The notes: a model not told the origin generated them from the sequence alone. A stretch of 64,000 nt of DNA from Alloalcanivorax mobilis (GCF_002864685.1 NZ_NMQZ01000005.1:62001-126000); one strand, 5' to 3'. Counted from the first letter of the stretch, positions 18,069-27,780 are shown. Translations and numbers: made by a program.

Positions 18069-18992
18069 ATGTCCATGGCTGATCGAGACGGTGTTATCTG
18101 GTTGGACGGTGAAATGGTGCCCTGGCGGGAAGCCAAGGTGCATGCGCTGACCCATTCCCTGCATTACGGGATGGGCGTGTTCGAGGGCGTGCGCGCCTAC
18201 GAAACCGAGCGCGGCCCGGCCATCTTCCGGTTGCAGGAGCACACCAAGCGGCTGTTCAACAGCGCCCACATTCTGAACATGAAGATTCCGTTCACCGCGG
18301 ACCAGCTTAACCAGGCGCAGATCGCGACCATCCGTGAGAACGAATTGCCGCACGCTTATCTGCGCCCGCTGGTGTTCTACGGCAGTGAAGGCATGGGCCT
18401 GCGCGCCCACAACCTGCAGGTGCACGTGGTGGTGGCCGCCTGGGAATGGCCCTCGTACATGTCGCCGGAAGCGCTGGAGCTGGGCATCAAGGTGCGCACC
18501 TCCAGTTATACCCGCCACCACGTGAACATCAACATGTGCAAGGCGAAGGCCTCCGGCAGCTACATGAACTCCATGCTGGCGTTGGGCGAGGCGGTCAGCG
18601 GCGGCGCCGACGAAGCGCTGCTGCTGGACAACGAAGGCTACGTGGCGGAAGGCTCCGGGGAAAACATCTTCCTGGTGCGCGACGGCGTTATCTATACCCC
18701 GGAACTGACCTCCTGCCTGGACGGCATTACCCGCCGCACCATCATGCAGCTGGCCGAGGAGCGCGGTTACAAGGTGCGCGAAAAGCGGCTCACCCGTGAC
18801 GAGGTCTACATCGCCGACGAAGCGTTCTTCACCGGCACCGCCGCCGAAGTCACGCCGATTCGGGAACTGGACGGCCGGGTGATTGGCGAGGGCAAACGCG
18901 GCCCGGTCACCGAGCAACTTCAGGCGGTGTATTTCGATCTGGTGCGCGGCAAGCTGGACGAATACCAGGACTGGCTGACCTTCGTTTCTTGA
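18069..18992 (+). CDS. ilvE: Branched-chain amino acid aminotransferase
   Basis: This 307-residue PLP-dependent class IV transaminase performs the last step of valine, leucine and isoleucine synthesis. The family motifs are visible: LHYGMGVFEGVRAYET near residue 33, the PLP-lysine segment NMCKAKASGSYMNSML near 155, and the EGSGENIFLV/DGITRRTI blocks. A good AGGAGA stands upstream of ATG 18069; a second ATG two codons later is possible. It leads into the LPS core genes, with a 36-nt gap to waaF. Confidence 0.96.
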   Translation: MSMADRDGVIWLDGEMVPWREAKVHALTHSLHYGMGVFEGVRAYETERGPAIFRLQEHTKRLFNSAHILNMKIPFTADQLNQAQIATIRENELPHAYLRPLVFYGSEGMGLRAHNLQVHVVVAAWEWPSYMSPEALELGIKVRTSSYTRHHVNINMCKAKASGSYMNSMLALGEAVSGGADEALLLDNEGYVAEGSGENIFLVRDGVIYTPELTSCLDGITRRTIMQLAEERGYKVREKRLTRDEVYIADEAFFTGTAAEVTPIRELDGRVIGEGKRGPVTEQLQAVYFDLVRGKLDEYQDWLTFVS

Positions 18993-19028
18993 GGGTTGCC
19001 CGCCGGACGCTGAAACGGATTTTGCCGG

Positions 19029-20087
19029 ATGTCTGATCGTCGCACGGCCAGAACAGTGACACGCATTCTGGTGGTCGGCCCTTCCTGGGTCGGCGACATG
19101 GTGATGGCGCAGACCCTGTTCGCCGAGCTCAAGCGGCGCCAGGACTGCGTCATCGACGTGCTGGCGCCAGCCTGGTGCCGGCCGTTGCTGTCACGCATGC
19201 CGGAAGTGCGCGCGCCGCTGGAACTGCCGTTCGGCCATGGTGAATTGAAGCTGCGTCGCCGCCGTGCCGAAGGCCGTGCCCTGCGCGGCGATTACGACCA
19301 CGCCTATGTGCTGCCCAACTCCTTGAAATCCGCCCTGATACCCTGGTTCGCCAGGGTGCCGGTGCGCACCGGCTGGCGCGGTGAAATGCGTTACGGCCTG
19401 CTCAACGATGTGCGCGTACTGGACAAAACCCGTTACCCGTTGATGGTGCAGCGCTTCGTGGCGCTGGCTCTGCCCGCCGAGGCGGCGGTGCCGGCGCTGG
19501 AGGAGATCGCCGCGCCGAGCTTGAAAGTGGACCCGGAGCAGGTCGCCGCGACCCTGGCCACGCACGGCCTGAATCGCCAGCGGCCGGTGCTGGGCCTGTG
19601 CCCCGGCGCCGAATTCGGGCCCTCCAAGCGCTGGCCGGAATACCATTACGCGGAGGTCGCCCGGCACTGGATCGCCAATGGCGGCCAGGTGTGGCTGTTC
19701 GGCTCCGGCAAGGACCGCCCGGTGGCGGAATCGATCCGTGACGCGCTGCCGGCCGAGCACCAGGACGCGGTTGCGCTGTTGGCCGGTGTCACCAGCCTGG
19801 AGCAAGCGGTGGACCTGTTGTCCGCCTGCGACGCGGTGGTCAGCAACGATTCCGGATTGATGCACATCGCCGCCGCCCTGGGGCGGCCGCTGGTGGCGGT
19901 GTACGGCTCCACCTCACCGGGGTTCACGCCGCCGTTGGGTGAGGCGGTGGCGGTGGTGCGCCTGGACCTTGATTGCAGCCCCTGTTTCCAGCGTGAGTGC
20001 CCGCTCGGCCACCTCAACTGCTTGCGTCAGCTGGAGCCCGCCCGGGTGATCGCGGCGCTCAAGCAATTGCCCGGCGTGGCGTTCTGA
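19029..20087 (+). CDS. waaF: LPS heptosyltransferase II
   Basis: WaaF adds the second heptose to the LPS inner core in the cytoplasm. The GT9-family protein of 352 residues opens with RILVVGPSWVGDMVMAQTLF, nearly diagnostic for WaaF, and carries GLCPGAEFGPSKRWPEYHYA near residue 195 and SNDSGLMHIAAALG near 275. The ATG at 19029 and a GTG at 19056 (closer to the E. coli start) are both possible, and neither has a strong ribosome site. Its stop is immediately followed by the ATG of the next gene. Confidence 0.95.
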   Translation: MSDRRTARTVTRILVVGPSWVGDMVMAQTLFAELKRRQDCVIDVLAPAWCRPLLSRMPEVRAPLELPFGHGELKLRRRRAEGRALRGDYDHAYVLPNSLKSALIPWFARVPVRTGWRGEMRYGLLNDVRVLDKTRYPLMVQRFVALALPAEAAVPALEEIAAPSLKVDPEQVAATLATHGLNRQRPVLGLCPGAEFGPSKRWPEYHYAEVARHWIANGGQVWLFGSGKDRPVAESIRDALPAEHQDAVALLAGVTSLEQAVDLLSACDAVVSNDSGLMHIAAALGRPLVAVYGSTSPGFTPPLGEAVAVVRLDLDCSPCFQRECPLGHLNCLRQLEPARVIAALKQLPGVAF

Positions 20088-20855
20088 ATGGCGCGCGCCT
20101 ATCTCGACCCGGAATGGCGCGCGGTGCTGCGCACGCTCGGCCTGGATACCCTGCGGGCCTGGTGGCAGGGCGACAAAGGCGAGCCGGTGGACGAGCCCAA
20201 TGTTCGCTACGGCGGGGAACTGGCGGTCTACCGGGTGCAATTGCCGGATGGCGAGGGCCGCACCCACAACCTCTATGTGAAGTGCCAGCGTAATCAACAC
20301 CACCGCACGCCGCGCCATCCGCTGTGGGGCGAGCCGACACTGCACGCGGAATTCCGCGCCCTGCGCCGCTGTCTGGCGCAGGGCATTCCGGTGGCGCCGC
20401 CGGTGTTTTTCGACACCCTGCGCGACGCCGCCGGCGACACCCTGACGGTGATGGTAAGCCTGGGTCTGGATGGTTTCGACAGCCTTGACCGGATCGAGCT
20501 CGCCGCCCTGCCGGTGGCGCGTCGTTGGCGCCTGATCGAGGACGTGGCGAGCACCGTGCGTTTTATGCATGAGCGCGGCTACGTTCACCGCAATCTCTAT
20601 CCGAAGCATGTTTTTGTTGCCTGGCGTGCCGCTCTGGGCTGCTATGATGTACGCTTCATCGATCTGGAAAAGACCCACCGGGTGTTCAGGCGGCAGCACC
20701 TGTTCCGCGACCTGGAGAGTCTGGCGAGGCGCGGCGACGGCGTGCGGGAGCGGGATGGGCTGCGGTTCCTGCGCCACTATCTGGGCACGCCTCGCTTGCA
20801 CGCCAAGGGCCGTGAGCTGGCGCGGCGGCTGGCCGCCAAACGTCCGCAACGATAG
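20088..20855 (+). CDS. InaA/WaaP-family LPS kinase-like protein
   Basis: This 255-residue protein of the lipopolysaccharide kinase family has a nucleotide-binding lobe (LYVKCQRNQHHRT near residue 65), a catalytic-loop region HRNLYPKHVFV near 166, and FIDLEKTHRVF (the DFG-like segment) near 190. The usual catalytic aspartate of the HRD motif is an asparagine here (HRN). It may act on a core heptose like WaaP or WapP, or may be weakly active. It lies between waaF and waaC with no gap on the left and 7 nt on the right, so it belongs to the operon. Confidence 0.8.
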   Translation: MARAYLDPEWRAVLRTLGLDTLRAWWQGDKGEPVDEPNVRYGGELAVYRVQLPDGEGRTHNLYVKCQRNQHHRTPRHPLWGEPTLHAEFRALRRCLAQGIPVAPPVFFDTLRDAAGDTLTVMVSLGLDGFDSLDRIELAALPVARRWRLIEDVASTVRFMHERGYVHRNLYPKHVFVAWRAALGCYDVRFIDLEKTHRVFRRQHLFRDLESLARRGDGVRERDGLRFLRHYLGTPRLHAKGRELARRLAAKRPQR

Positions 20856-20862
20856 GACCCGA

Positions 20863-21894
20863 ATGCGCGTTCTTGTGATCAAGACCTCATCGATGGGGGA
20901 TGTCATCCACACCCTGCCGGCACTCACCGACGCGGCCCGGGCGCTGCCGGGCCTGCGCGTGGACTGGGTGGTGGAAGAAGCATTCGCGGACCTGGCCGGC
21001 CGCCACCCGGCGGTGGAGCGGGTGCTGCCCTGCGCGCTGCGGCGCTGGCGTCGCCATCCGTTGCGCGCGCGGCGCAGCGGCGAGTGGGGCCGGTTCAAAA
21101 ACGCGCTGCGCGAGCACCACTACGACGCCGTCATCGACGCCCAGGGGCTGATCAAGAGCGCTTTCCTGACCCGCCTGGCGCGCGGCCCCAAGTTCGGATT
21201 GGACAAGACCTCCGCCCGCGAGCCGCTCTCCGCCCGGGTGCTGGATCATCCGCTGGCGGTGCCACGTGGCGGCCATGCGGTCAGCCGGGTGCGTCAACTG
21301 TTTGCCCAGGCGCTGGGTTACGCCGCCCCGGAAGACGATCCGGATTATGGTCTGGTACGGACCCGGGACCCCCACTCTCTGCTCGACGGCAGCGCCGATC
21401 TGGTGTTCTTTCACGGCACCACCTGGCCCACCAAACATTACCCGGAAGCGTTCTGGCGCGCCCTTGCCGAGCAAGCCGAACAGGCCGGCCACCGGGTGCA
21501 TTTGCCATGGGGCAACGAGCAGGAACGGGTGCGCGCCGAACGCATCGCCCGGGGCTTGCCGGCGGTGACCGTGTTGCCCCGGCTGACGCTCACCGAGCTC
21601 ACTGATCGCTTGATGCGCTGGGACGCTTTCCTGGCGGTGGACACCGGCCTGGCGCACCTGGCCGCTGCCGCCGGCTTGCCGGGGTTGGCGTTGTACGGGC
21701 CCACCGACCCGCGCCTGACCGGTGTGTGGGGCCCGCGCGCGCATTCGTTCGCCGCCGAATTTCCCTGCGCGCCCTGCCTGCAAGAGAAATGCACCTACCG
21801 GGGCAGCCTGGGGCGGGGCGTCGAGCCGCCGTGCTTCAGCAGTCTTAAACCGCACCGGGTGTGGCAACGGCTGATCGAGGTGGCGGGCGCATGA
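20863..21894 (+). CDS. waaC: LPS heptosyltransferase I
   Basis: WaaC attaches the first heptose to Kdo in the LPS inner core. The GT9 protein of 343 residues begins MRVLVIKTSSMGDVIHTLPA, typical of WaaC, with FHGTTWPTKHYPE near residue 187 and VDTGLAHLAAAAGLPGLALYG near 255. The ATG at 20863 fits the family start; the frame runs much further upstream but overlaps the kinase gene. Its TGA overlaps the waaG start (ATGA). Confidence 0.95.
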   Translation: MRVLVIKTSSMGDVIHTLPALTDAARALPGLRVDWVVEEAFADLAGRHPAVERVLPCALRRWRRHPLRARRSGEWGRFKNALREHHYDAVIDAQGLIKSAFLTRLARGPKFGLDKTSAREPLSARVLDHPLAVPRGGHAVSRVRQLFAQALGYAAPEDDPDYGLVRTRDPHSLLDGSADLVFFHGTTWPTKHYPEAFWRALAEQAEQAGHRVHLPWGNEQERVRAERIARGLPAVTVLPRLTLTELTDRLMRWDAFLAVDTGLAHLAAAAGLPGLALYGPTDPRLTGVWGPRAHSFAAEFPCAPCLQEKCTYRGSLGRGVEPPCFSSLKPHRVWQRLIEVAGA

Positions 21895-22985
21895 AGCTGG
21901 CCTTCGCGTTGTTTGAATACTTCCCCTACGGCGGCCTGCAGCGCGACATGCTGGCGATCGCCGGCGCCGCGCTGGCGCGCGGCCATCAGGTCACCGTTTA
22001 TACCCGCCAATGGCAGGGCGCCACGCCGAAGGGCCCGAAGGTGGTGACGCTGCCGGTGGACGCACGCAGTAACCATGCCCGCGACGCCGGCTTCGCCGCC
22101 GCGTTGGCGCCGCGCCTGGCCGGTTTCGACAGCGTGGTGGGTTTCAACAAGATGCCGGGGCTGGATTGGTACTACGCCGCCGACGGCTGCCTGGCGGCGC
22201 GCTACCATGGCCCGCGCCGCTGGCTGCCGCGCTACCGCAGCAAGCTGGCGTTCGAGCGGGCGGTGTTCGAGGCGCGCGGCGCGGCGCGAATACTCTCTAT
22301 CTCGCCGCCGCAGCGGGCGCTCTATCAGCGCCATTACGGCACCGCCGATGCCCGTTTCGTGGACCTGCCGCCGGGCATTCGCCGCGACCGTGCCCAGCCG
22401 GAAGACGTGCTGCGTCACCGGGCGATGCTGCGCACCAGCCTGGGCCTGGAAGAGCATTCGCCGATGCTGTTGTTCGTCGGTTCCGGATTCCGCACCAAGG
22501 GGCTGGACCGGGCGATCCGCACCCTGGCCGGCCTGCCCGCGCCGGCGCGGCTGTACGTGGTCGGCGAGGATCGCGCCACCCCCTATCGGCGGCTGGCCCG
22601 CAAACTGGGTGTGGCCGGGCGGGTGCACTTCATGGGCGGCCAGGATAACGTGCCGGAGTGGCTGTGGAGCGCCGATTTGCTGCTGCACCCCGCCTACGCC
22701 GAGAATACCGGCACGGTGCTGCTGGAAGCGGCGATCGCCGGCCTGCCGGTGCTGACCACCGAAGCGTGCGGCTACGCGCCCTACATCGGCGAGGGCGAGC
22801 TGGGCCAGGTGCTGGCCGAGCCGTCCGACGAGCAACTGGTGCAGGCCGCCGGTGCGCTGCTGGAGCCTCCCCGCGAGCGCTGGCGTGAGCGCTCGCGGGC
22901 GTTCGCCGCCGGCGCCGACATTTACGATCTTGTGGAGCATGCCGTGGATGCCATCGAACAGACCCCTCGCCAGGAGCGCCGATGA
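21891..22985 (+). CDS. waaG: LPS core glucosyltransferase (WaaG family, GT4)
   Basis: This 364-residue retaining glycosyltransferase adds the first outer-core hexose to heptose II. It begins MKLAFALFEYFPYGGLQRDM, as in WaaG, and contains LFVGSGFRTKGLDRAI near residue 195 and the E-x7-E nucleotide-sugar motif region HPAYAENTGTVLLEA near 265. It is joined to waaC and waaP by ATGA overlaps at both ends, so the three are cotranslated. In Pseudomonas the enzyme adds a galactosamine-type sugar, so the exact donor is open here. Confidence 0.93.
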   Translation: MKLAFALFEYFPYGGLQRDMLAIAGAALARGHQVTVYTRQWQGATPKGPKVVTLPVDARSNHARDAGFAAALAPRLAGFDSVVGFNKMPGLDWYYAADGCLAARYHGPRRWLPRYRSKLAFERAVFEARGAARILSISPPQRALYQRHYGTADARFVDLPPGIRRDRAQPEDVLRHRAMLRTSLGLEEHSPMLLFVGSGFRTKGLDRAIRTLAGLPAPARLYVVGEDRATPYRRLARKLGVAGRVHFMGGQDNVPEWLWSADLLLHPAYAENTGTVLLEAAIAGLPVLTTEACGYAPYIGEGELGQVLAEPSDEQLVQAAGALLEPPRERWRERSRAFAAGADIYDLVEHAVDAIEQTPRQERR

Positions 22986-23827
22986 CGTTGTTTATGCGCG
23001 ACGACCTGGCCCGTGCCTGGCATGACGAGGACCCTTTCGAACGGGCCGCGCACCAGGATGGCGTGATCTACCGGGCCCGGGAAGGGCGCCGCACCCTGCA
23101 ATTCGAAATCAACGAACAGCGCTACTTTCTGAAATACCACGGTGGCATCGGCTGGGGCGAGATCGTCAAGAATCTGAGCCAGGGCAAGTGGCCGATTCTG
23201 GGCGCCCTGTCGGAGGTGCGCGCGATTCGCAAAGTGGCCGGCGCCGGCATCCATACCCTGGCCATCGCCGGCTATGGCCAGCGTGGCCTGAATCCGGCGC
23301 GCCGCGAATCGTTTCTGGTCACCGATGAGCTGGTCAACACGCTCAGCCTGGAAGAGCTGGGCGAGCGCTGGCGGCTGGAACCCGGCGCCCCGAGGTTCAA
23401 ATGGGCGCTGATCCGGCGCGTCGGAGAGATCGCCAAGGCAATGCACGACGTGGGCGTCAACCACCGCGACTTCTATCTGGGTCACTTCCTGATTTCCCGG
23501 GCGGCGGTAGAACGGGAAGACAGCCGCGCGGCGCTGCATCTGATTGACCTGCATCGCTCCCAGGTGCGCGGGCGCGTGCCGCGCCGTTGGCGCGTCAAGG
23601 ACATCGGTGGGCTGTATTTTTCCACCGCCCGCCTGGACCTGACGCACCGCGATCTGCTGCGCTTCGTGCGCGCCTACACCAACATGCCGCTGCGCCGGGC
23701 GCTGGCCGACAAACACCGCCTGCTGCAGGCCAGCCGCGAGGAAGGCGAGAAAATCTATCGCCGCTACTTTGAGAAGGAGCCGGCGTTTCCGCTGCCGTTC
23801 AGCGAACATCCGGGCAAGGACATCTGA
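22982..23827 (+). CDS. waaP: LPS core heptose I kinase
   Basis: WaaP phosphorylates heptose I of the LPS core, which strengthens the outer membrane. The 281-residue protein has the WaaP pattern: FLKYHGGIGWGEIVKNL near residue 48, HRDFYLGHFLI with the catalytic aspartate near 163, and LIDLHRSQVR near 187. It overlaps waaG by 4 nt. The two-domain kinase gene starts immediately after its stop. Confidence 0.95.
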   Translation: MTLFMRDDLARAWHDEDPFERAAHQDGVIYRAREGRRTLQFEINEQRYFLKYHGGIGWGEIVKNLSQGKWPILGALSEVRAIRKVAGAGIHTLAIAGYGQRGLNPARRESFLVTDELVNTLSLEELGERWRLEPGAPRFKWALIRRVGEIAKAMHDVGVNHRDFYLGHFLISRAAVEREDSRAALHLIDLHRSQVRGRVPRRWRVKDIGGLYFSTARLDLTHRDLLRFVRAYTNMPLRRALADKHRLLQASREEGEKIYRRYFEKEPAFPLPFSEHPGKDI

Positions 23828-23828
23828 G

Positions 23829-25205
23829 ATGGCCGTGCCGAGCGCCGGAGCCGACGAGCCCCTCACTTCCCTGCGCGAACTGGCCGCCGCCGGCCGCGAG
23901 CCACGGTTGCCGGCCCGCCTCGCCACCGTCTTCGGCGATCTGATTCTGGAGCGCACACTGCGGCTGCTGCCGGGCCGGCGGCTCACCGCGCGCGCGCGGC
24001 TGGCCGGCGAGCCGGTGATCGCCAAGCTGTTCTTTGCCGATCGCAAGGCGCGTCGGGAGGCCGCCCGGGAAGCGGCGCGGCTGGCGCGGCTGGAGGCGCT
24101 GGCGGTACCGGCGCCGCGCTTGCTCGGTGACAGCGGTGGCACCGAGCAGGGCCGGGTGCTGACGTTGCAATGTCTGCCCGGCGAGAGCGCGTTGGCGGTG
24201 TATGCGCATGCCTACCCGCGCGGCCAGGGCGAATCGGTGGTGACGCGGTTGGTCGCCTTCGTCGCCGAATTGCACCGCCAGGGCTGTGTGCAAAGTGACG
24301 CCCACCTGGGCAATTTTCTGATCGACGGTTCGTGCCTGTATCTGGTCGACGCCGGCAGCGTGTTGATCCGCAGGCGGCTTTCGGCGGCGGCCAAACGCGA
24401 CAATCTGGCCGCGCTGCTGGCCCAGTTCTATCCGCTGGATTGCCTTGACCTGAATGCCATTCGCCACGCCTACGGCCCCGACGCGCCCACTCTGGACGCG
24501 TTAGCGGCGGCGTTGGCCCGGGCCCGGACGCGGCGCTATCGGCACGCCTTGAAAAAGATCCACCGCGAGTGCAGCGATTACGCGGTGGTGCGCGCGGCCG
24601 GGCTGGCCGGCATGGCCAGCCGCTCTCTGGAGGAGGACTTCCAGGCGCTGATGGCCGCCGGCATTGATCGGCAAATGGCCGAAGGTGAAACCCTCAAGCC
24701 TGGCAACAGCAGCACCGTCAGCCGGGTGCGGTGGCGTGGCCACGATTGGGTGATCAAACGCTACAACACCAAGAGCCCGGGCCACCGGCTGCGCAAGCAA
24801 TTCAAGCCCAGCCGCGCGTCGCGCTCGTGGCGCAACGCGCGCTGGCTGGAGCTGATCGGCCTGGCGACGCCAGCGCCGGTGGGCTATGCCGAGCGGCGTC
24901 CGTTCGGTGTGCTCGATACCGCCTATTTCGTTTGTCAGTATGTGGCCGGTCCGTCCCTGGCGGAGTTGCCCGCCGGCCCCGACCTGACCGCCGCCCAGCA
25001 GCAAATGGAGCGGGTGTTTGATTTGATGAAGGTCCTGAATTTCAATCACGGCGATCTCAAGGCCACCAACTTTTTGTGGGTGGCGCAGCGGCTGTGTGTG
25101 CTGGATCTGGACGCCATGCGACTGGAACTGCCCGCCGGCGAGGTGGAAACGCTGGTGGAGCGGGACCGCGCCCGCTGGCGGCGCAATTTCACGAAGGAGG
25201 CTTAG
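23829..25205 (+). CDS. Two-domain LPS kinase-like protein
   Basis: This 458-residue protein appears to contain two kinase-like folds in tandem. The first (about 30-220) has VIAKLFFADRKARREAAREA and a loop QSDAHLGNFLI followed by LVDAGSV. The second (about 255-450) has WVIKRYNTKSPGHRLRK and NHGDLKATNFLW followed by VLDLDAM. It corresponds in place and size to the kinase-like genes downstream of waaP in Pseudomonas, probably acting on LPS core sugars. ATG 23829 follows the waaP stop. The TAG stop is formed by the TA insertion site and first base of a MITE-like element, so the native 3' end may be truncated. Confidence 0.75.
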   Translation: MAVPSAGADEPLTSLRELAAAGREPRLPARLATVFGDLILERTLRLLPGRRLTARARLAGEPVIAKLFFADRKARREAAREAARLARLEALAVPAPRLLGDSGGTEQGRVLTLQCLPGESALAVYAHAYPRGQGESVVTRLVAFVAELHRQGCVQSDAHLGNFLIDGSCLYLVDAGSVLIRRRLSAAAKRDNLAALLAQFYPLDCLDLNAIRHAYGPDAPTLDALAAALARARTRRYRHALKKIHRECSDYAVVRAAGLAGMASRSLEEDFQALMAAGIDRQMAEGETLKPGNSSTVSRVRWRGHDWVIKRYNTKSPGHRLRKQFKPSRASRSWRNARWLELIGLATPAPVGYAERRPFGVLDTAYFVCQYVAGPSLAELPAGPDLTAAQQQMERVFDLMKVLNFNHGDLKATNFLWVAQRLCVLDLDAMRLELPAGEVETLVERDRARWRRNFTKEA

Positions 25206-25469
25206 GGCCTGTTCACACTCATTATGATGGTCGCGTTGCTGCCCCAAAGCGGGCCAGGCAAGGCGCGAGGAGAGAGGGTTAGTATGCTAAATGACCGACG
25301 AGCAACACCGCCTGGCCCGCTTTGGGGCGCAACCCGAAGGGCCGGGGCCGTTTTCGCGCAATCCCGCGTTGCGGTTCGCTTGTGTGGCGGCCCACACCAC
25401 GCTCACCGCGCCTTGGTTTGCGCGAAAACGACCTCCGGCGCGGCCATCATAATGAGTGTGAACAGGCCC
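25205..25469. mobile_element. MITE-like element with 31-bp terminal inverted repeats
   Basis: This 265-bp segment is bounded by inverted repeats at 25205-25235 and 25439-25469 (one mismatch), beginning GGGCCTGTTCACACTCATTA. It is flanked by TA on both sides (25203-25204 and 25470-25471), consistent with a TA target duplication as made by IS630/Tc1-type transposases. Inside are two further inverted repeats: a perfect 19-bp pair (25241-25259 with 25310-25328) and a perfect 13-bp pair (25349-25361 with 25418-25430). No open frame of meaningful length lies inside, so it is non-autonomous. Together with its 3' flank it fills the gap up to neuB. Confidence 0.85.
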
Positions 25470-25588
25470 TAGGTCACTCCCGCCTGCGCGCTTCCTGCCT
25501 GTACAATGGGGGCCGGCAGGCCCGAAGATGAGCGCCACGGTTGAATCCCGCGCCGCTTTCCGTAACCACGTTCGCGCAAAGGCTCAGC

Positions 25589-26647
25589 ATGGAAAACGCT
25601 ACCCAAAACGCCAGTTTTAGCATCGCCGGCCGGGCCATCGGCCCGGACCACAAGCCCCTGGTGATCGCCGAGATCGGCATCAATCACGAAGGCAGCCTGG
25701 AGACCGCCAAGGCGATGGTCGATGCCGCGCAACGGGCTGGCGTGGAGATGATCAAACATCAGACCCATGTGGTCGCCGATGAGATGTCCGGCGCCGCCAA
25801 AAAAGTGATCCCGGGCAACGCTTCGGTGTCGATCTACGAGATCATGGACCGCTGCAGCCTGGACGAAGAGCAGGAAACGGAGCTCAAGAACTACGTTGAG
25901 TCCAAGGGCATTATTTTCATCAGTACGCCGTTTTCCCGCGCCGCCGCCGACCGCCTGGAAAGAATGAACGTACCGGCCTACAAGATCGGCTCCGGCGAGT
26001 GCAACAACTACCCGTTGTTGAAACACATCGCCGGGTTTGGCAAGCCGGTCATCCTCAGCACCGGCATGAACAACATCGAGAGCATCCGCAAAGCGACGAG
26101 GATTTTCGATGAGGCAGGGGTTCCCTATGGGTTGCTGCACACCACCAACCTGTACCCGACGCCGGCGCACCTGGTGCGTCTGGGCGCGATGAGCGAACTG
26201 GGCCGTGAATTTCCGGGTGTGGTGATCGGGTTGTCCGATCACACCATCTCCAACCACGCCTGCTTCGCGGCGGTGGCGCTGGGCGCCTCGATTCTGGAGC
26301 GTCACTTCACCGACACCATGTCGCGGCCGGGCCCGGACATCGTCAACTCCATGGACGAGACCGCCACCCGCGAACTGCTGGAAGGCTCCGAGCTGATCTG
26401 GCGGATGCGCGGCGGTAAGAAAGAAGCCGCCGCCGAAGAGCGGGTCACCAGCGATTTCGCCTTCGCCAGCGTGGTGACCATCAAGGCCATCGCCGCCGGC
26501 GAACCCTTCACCAAGGACAACCTCTGGGTGAAGCGCCCCGGCACCGGTGAAATTCTCTCCGAGCATTACGAGGATTTGCTTGGCAAAACCGCCGCCCGCG
26601 CGATCCACGCCGACGAGCAGCTTGGCTGGGGCGACGTGTCGGAATGA
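25589..26647 (+). CDS. neuB: N-acetylneuraminate synthase-like enzyme
   Basis: NeuB condenses N-acetylmannosamine with phosphoenolpyruvate to make sialic acid. The 352-residue protein has the TIM-barrel domain (about 15-280; [46 protein letters not shown]) and a C-terminal SAF/antifreeze-like domain (about 290-352; [12 protein letters not shown]). ATG 25589 gives the family-like start. A -10-like TACAAT at 25502 lies about 30 bp beyond the MITE. neuC overlaps its stop (ATGA). Related enzymes make legionaminic or pseudaminic acid, but their extra genes are absent here. Confidence 0.88.
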   Translation: MENATQNASFSIAGRAIGPDHKPLVIAEIGINHEGSLETAKAMVDAAQRAGVEMIKHQTHVVADEMSGAAKKVIPGNASVSIYEIMDRCSLDEEQETELKNYVESKGIIFISTPFSRAAADRLERMNVPAYKIGSGECNNYPLLKHIAGFGKPVILSTGMNNIESIRKATRIFDEAGVPYGLLHTTNLYPTPAHLVRLGAMSELGREFPGVVIGLSDHTISNHACFAAVALGASILERHFTDTMSRPGPDIVNSMDETATRELLEGSELIWRMRGGKKEAAAEERVTSDFAFASVVTIKAIAAGEPFTKDNLWVKRPGTGEILSEHYEDLLGKTAARAIHADEQLGWGDVSE

Positions 26648-27780
26648 AAAAGCGGATTCTTTTTCTGACCGGCACGCGCGCCGATTTCGGTAAGCTGAAA
26701 TCGCTGATCAGCTCGGTCGAGGACGCCGAGCGATTCGAGTACGGCATCTTCGCCACCGGCATGCACATGATGTCCAAGTACGGACTCACCGTGAATGAGA
26801 TCGGCAAATCCGGCTTCACCAACGTGTTCACCTACATGAACCAGAGTGAGGGCGACGCCATGGAGGTGGTGCTGGCCAACACCATCACCGGGTTGAGCCG
26901 TTACCTGCAGGAACACCATTACGATCTGATCGTGGTGCACGGTGACCGGGTTGAGGCGCTGGCCGGGGCCACGGTGGGCGCCCTGCGCAATATCCTGGTG
27001 GCCCATGTGGAAGGTGGCGAGGTCTCCGGCACCATCGACGAACTGATGCGCCACGCCATCACCAAGATGTCGCACTTGCATTTCGTTGCCAGCGAAACCG
27101 CCCGCCGCCGCTTGATTCAACTCGGTGAAGATGAGAACAACATCTTCCTGATCGGTTCGCCGGACGTGGACGTGATGCTCTCCGACGCGCTGCCGAGCCT
27201 GGAACAGGCGCGCCAGCGCTATGAGATTCCGTTCCAGGATTACGCCATTTGCATGCTCCATCCGGTGACCACCGAAGACGAGGTGGAGCGCAAACAAAGC
27301 GCTCGCCGTTATGTCGACGCGCTGATCGACAGCGGCCGTCATTACGTGGTGATTTATCCGAATAACGATCAGGGCTGCGAGGCCATCTTCGAAGCCTATG
27401 AGAAGATCGCGGAGCACCCGCGTTTCCGTCTGTTCCCGTCGTTGCGGTTTGAATATTTTCTGACCCTGCTCAAGCACGCCGATTTTATCATCGGCAACTC
27501 CAGTGCCGGCATTCACGAAGCGCCCATCTACGCGGTCCCCACCATCAACGTGGGCAAGCGCCAGCACAACAGAATGGTCCATGAGGGCATTCGCAACGTC
27601 GGCTTCGATCACCAAGACATCATCGCGGCGATCACCGAGACGCTGGCCGCCGAGCGCCATGCGCCACTCTACCATTACGGCGAAGGCGGCAGTGCCGGCA
27701 AGTTCATGGACACGCTGCGCGACGATGCCTTCTGGGCGACGCCCAATCAGAAGCATTTCAAGGATCTGGTGTTTCCATGA
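26644..27780 (+). CDS. neuC: UDP-GlcNAc 2-epimerase (hydrolysing), NeuC family
   Basis: NeuC releases N-acetylmannosamine from UDP-GlcNAc, feeding NeuB. The 378-residue GT-B-fold protein starts [20 protein letters not shown], typical of the hydrolysing subfamily, with [13 protein letters not shown] near residue 98, [13 protein letters not shown] near 121 and the C-terminal [10 protein letters not shown] near 287. It overlaps neuB and neuA by 4 nt each. The related legionaminate epimerase (LegG, acting on a diamino sugar) is an alternative, disfavoured because no legionaminate precursor genes are present. Confidence 0.87.
   Translation: MKKRILFLTGTRADFGKLKSLISSVEDAERFEYGIFATGMHMMSKYGLTVNEIGKSGFTNVFTYMNQSEGDAMEVVLANTITGLSRYLQEHHYDLIVVHGDRVEALAGATVGALRNILVAHVEGGEVSGTIDELMRHAITKMSHLHFVASETARRRLIQLGEDENNIFLIGSPDVDVMLSDALPSLEQARQRYEIPFQDYAICMLHPVTTEDEVERKQSARRYVDALIDSGRHYVVIYPNNDQGCEAIFEAYEKIAEHPRFRLFPSLRFEYFLTLLKHADFIIGNSSAGIHEAPIYAVPTINVGKRQHNRMVHEGIRNVGFDHQDIIAAITETLAAERHAPLYHYGEGGSAGKFMDTLRDDAFWATPNQKHFKDLVFP

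Noticed and set aside
25205-25469. A protein-coding gene inside the MITE-like element
   Set aside because: The short open frames there are formed by inverted repeats, lack ribosome sites and resemble nothing.
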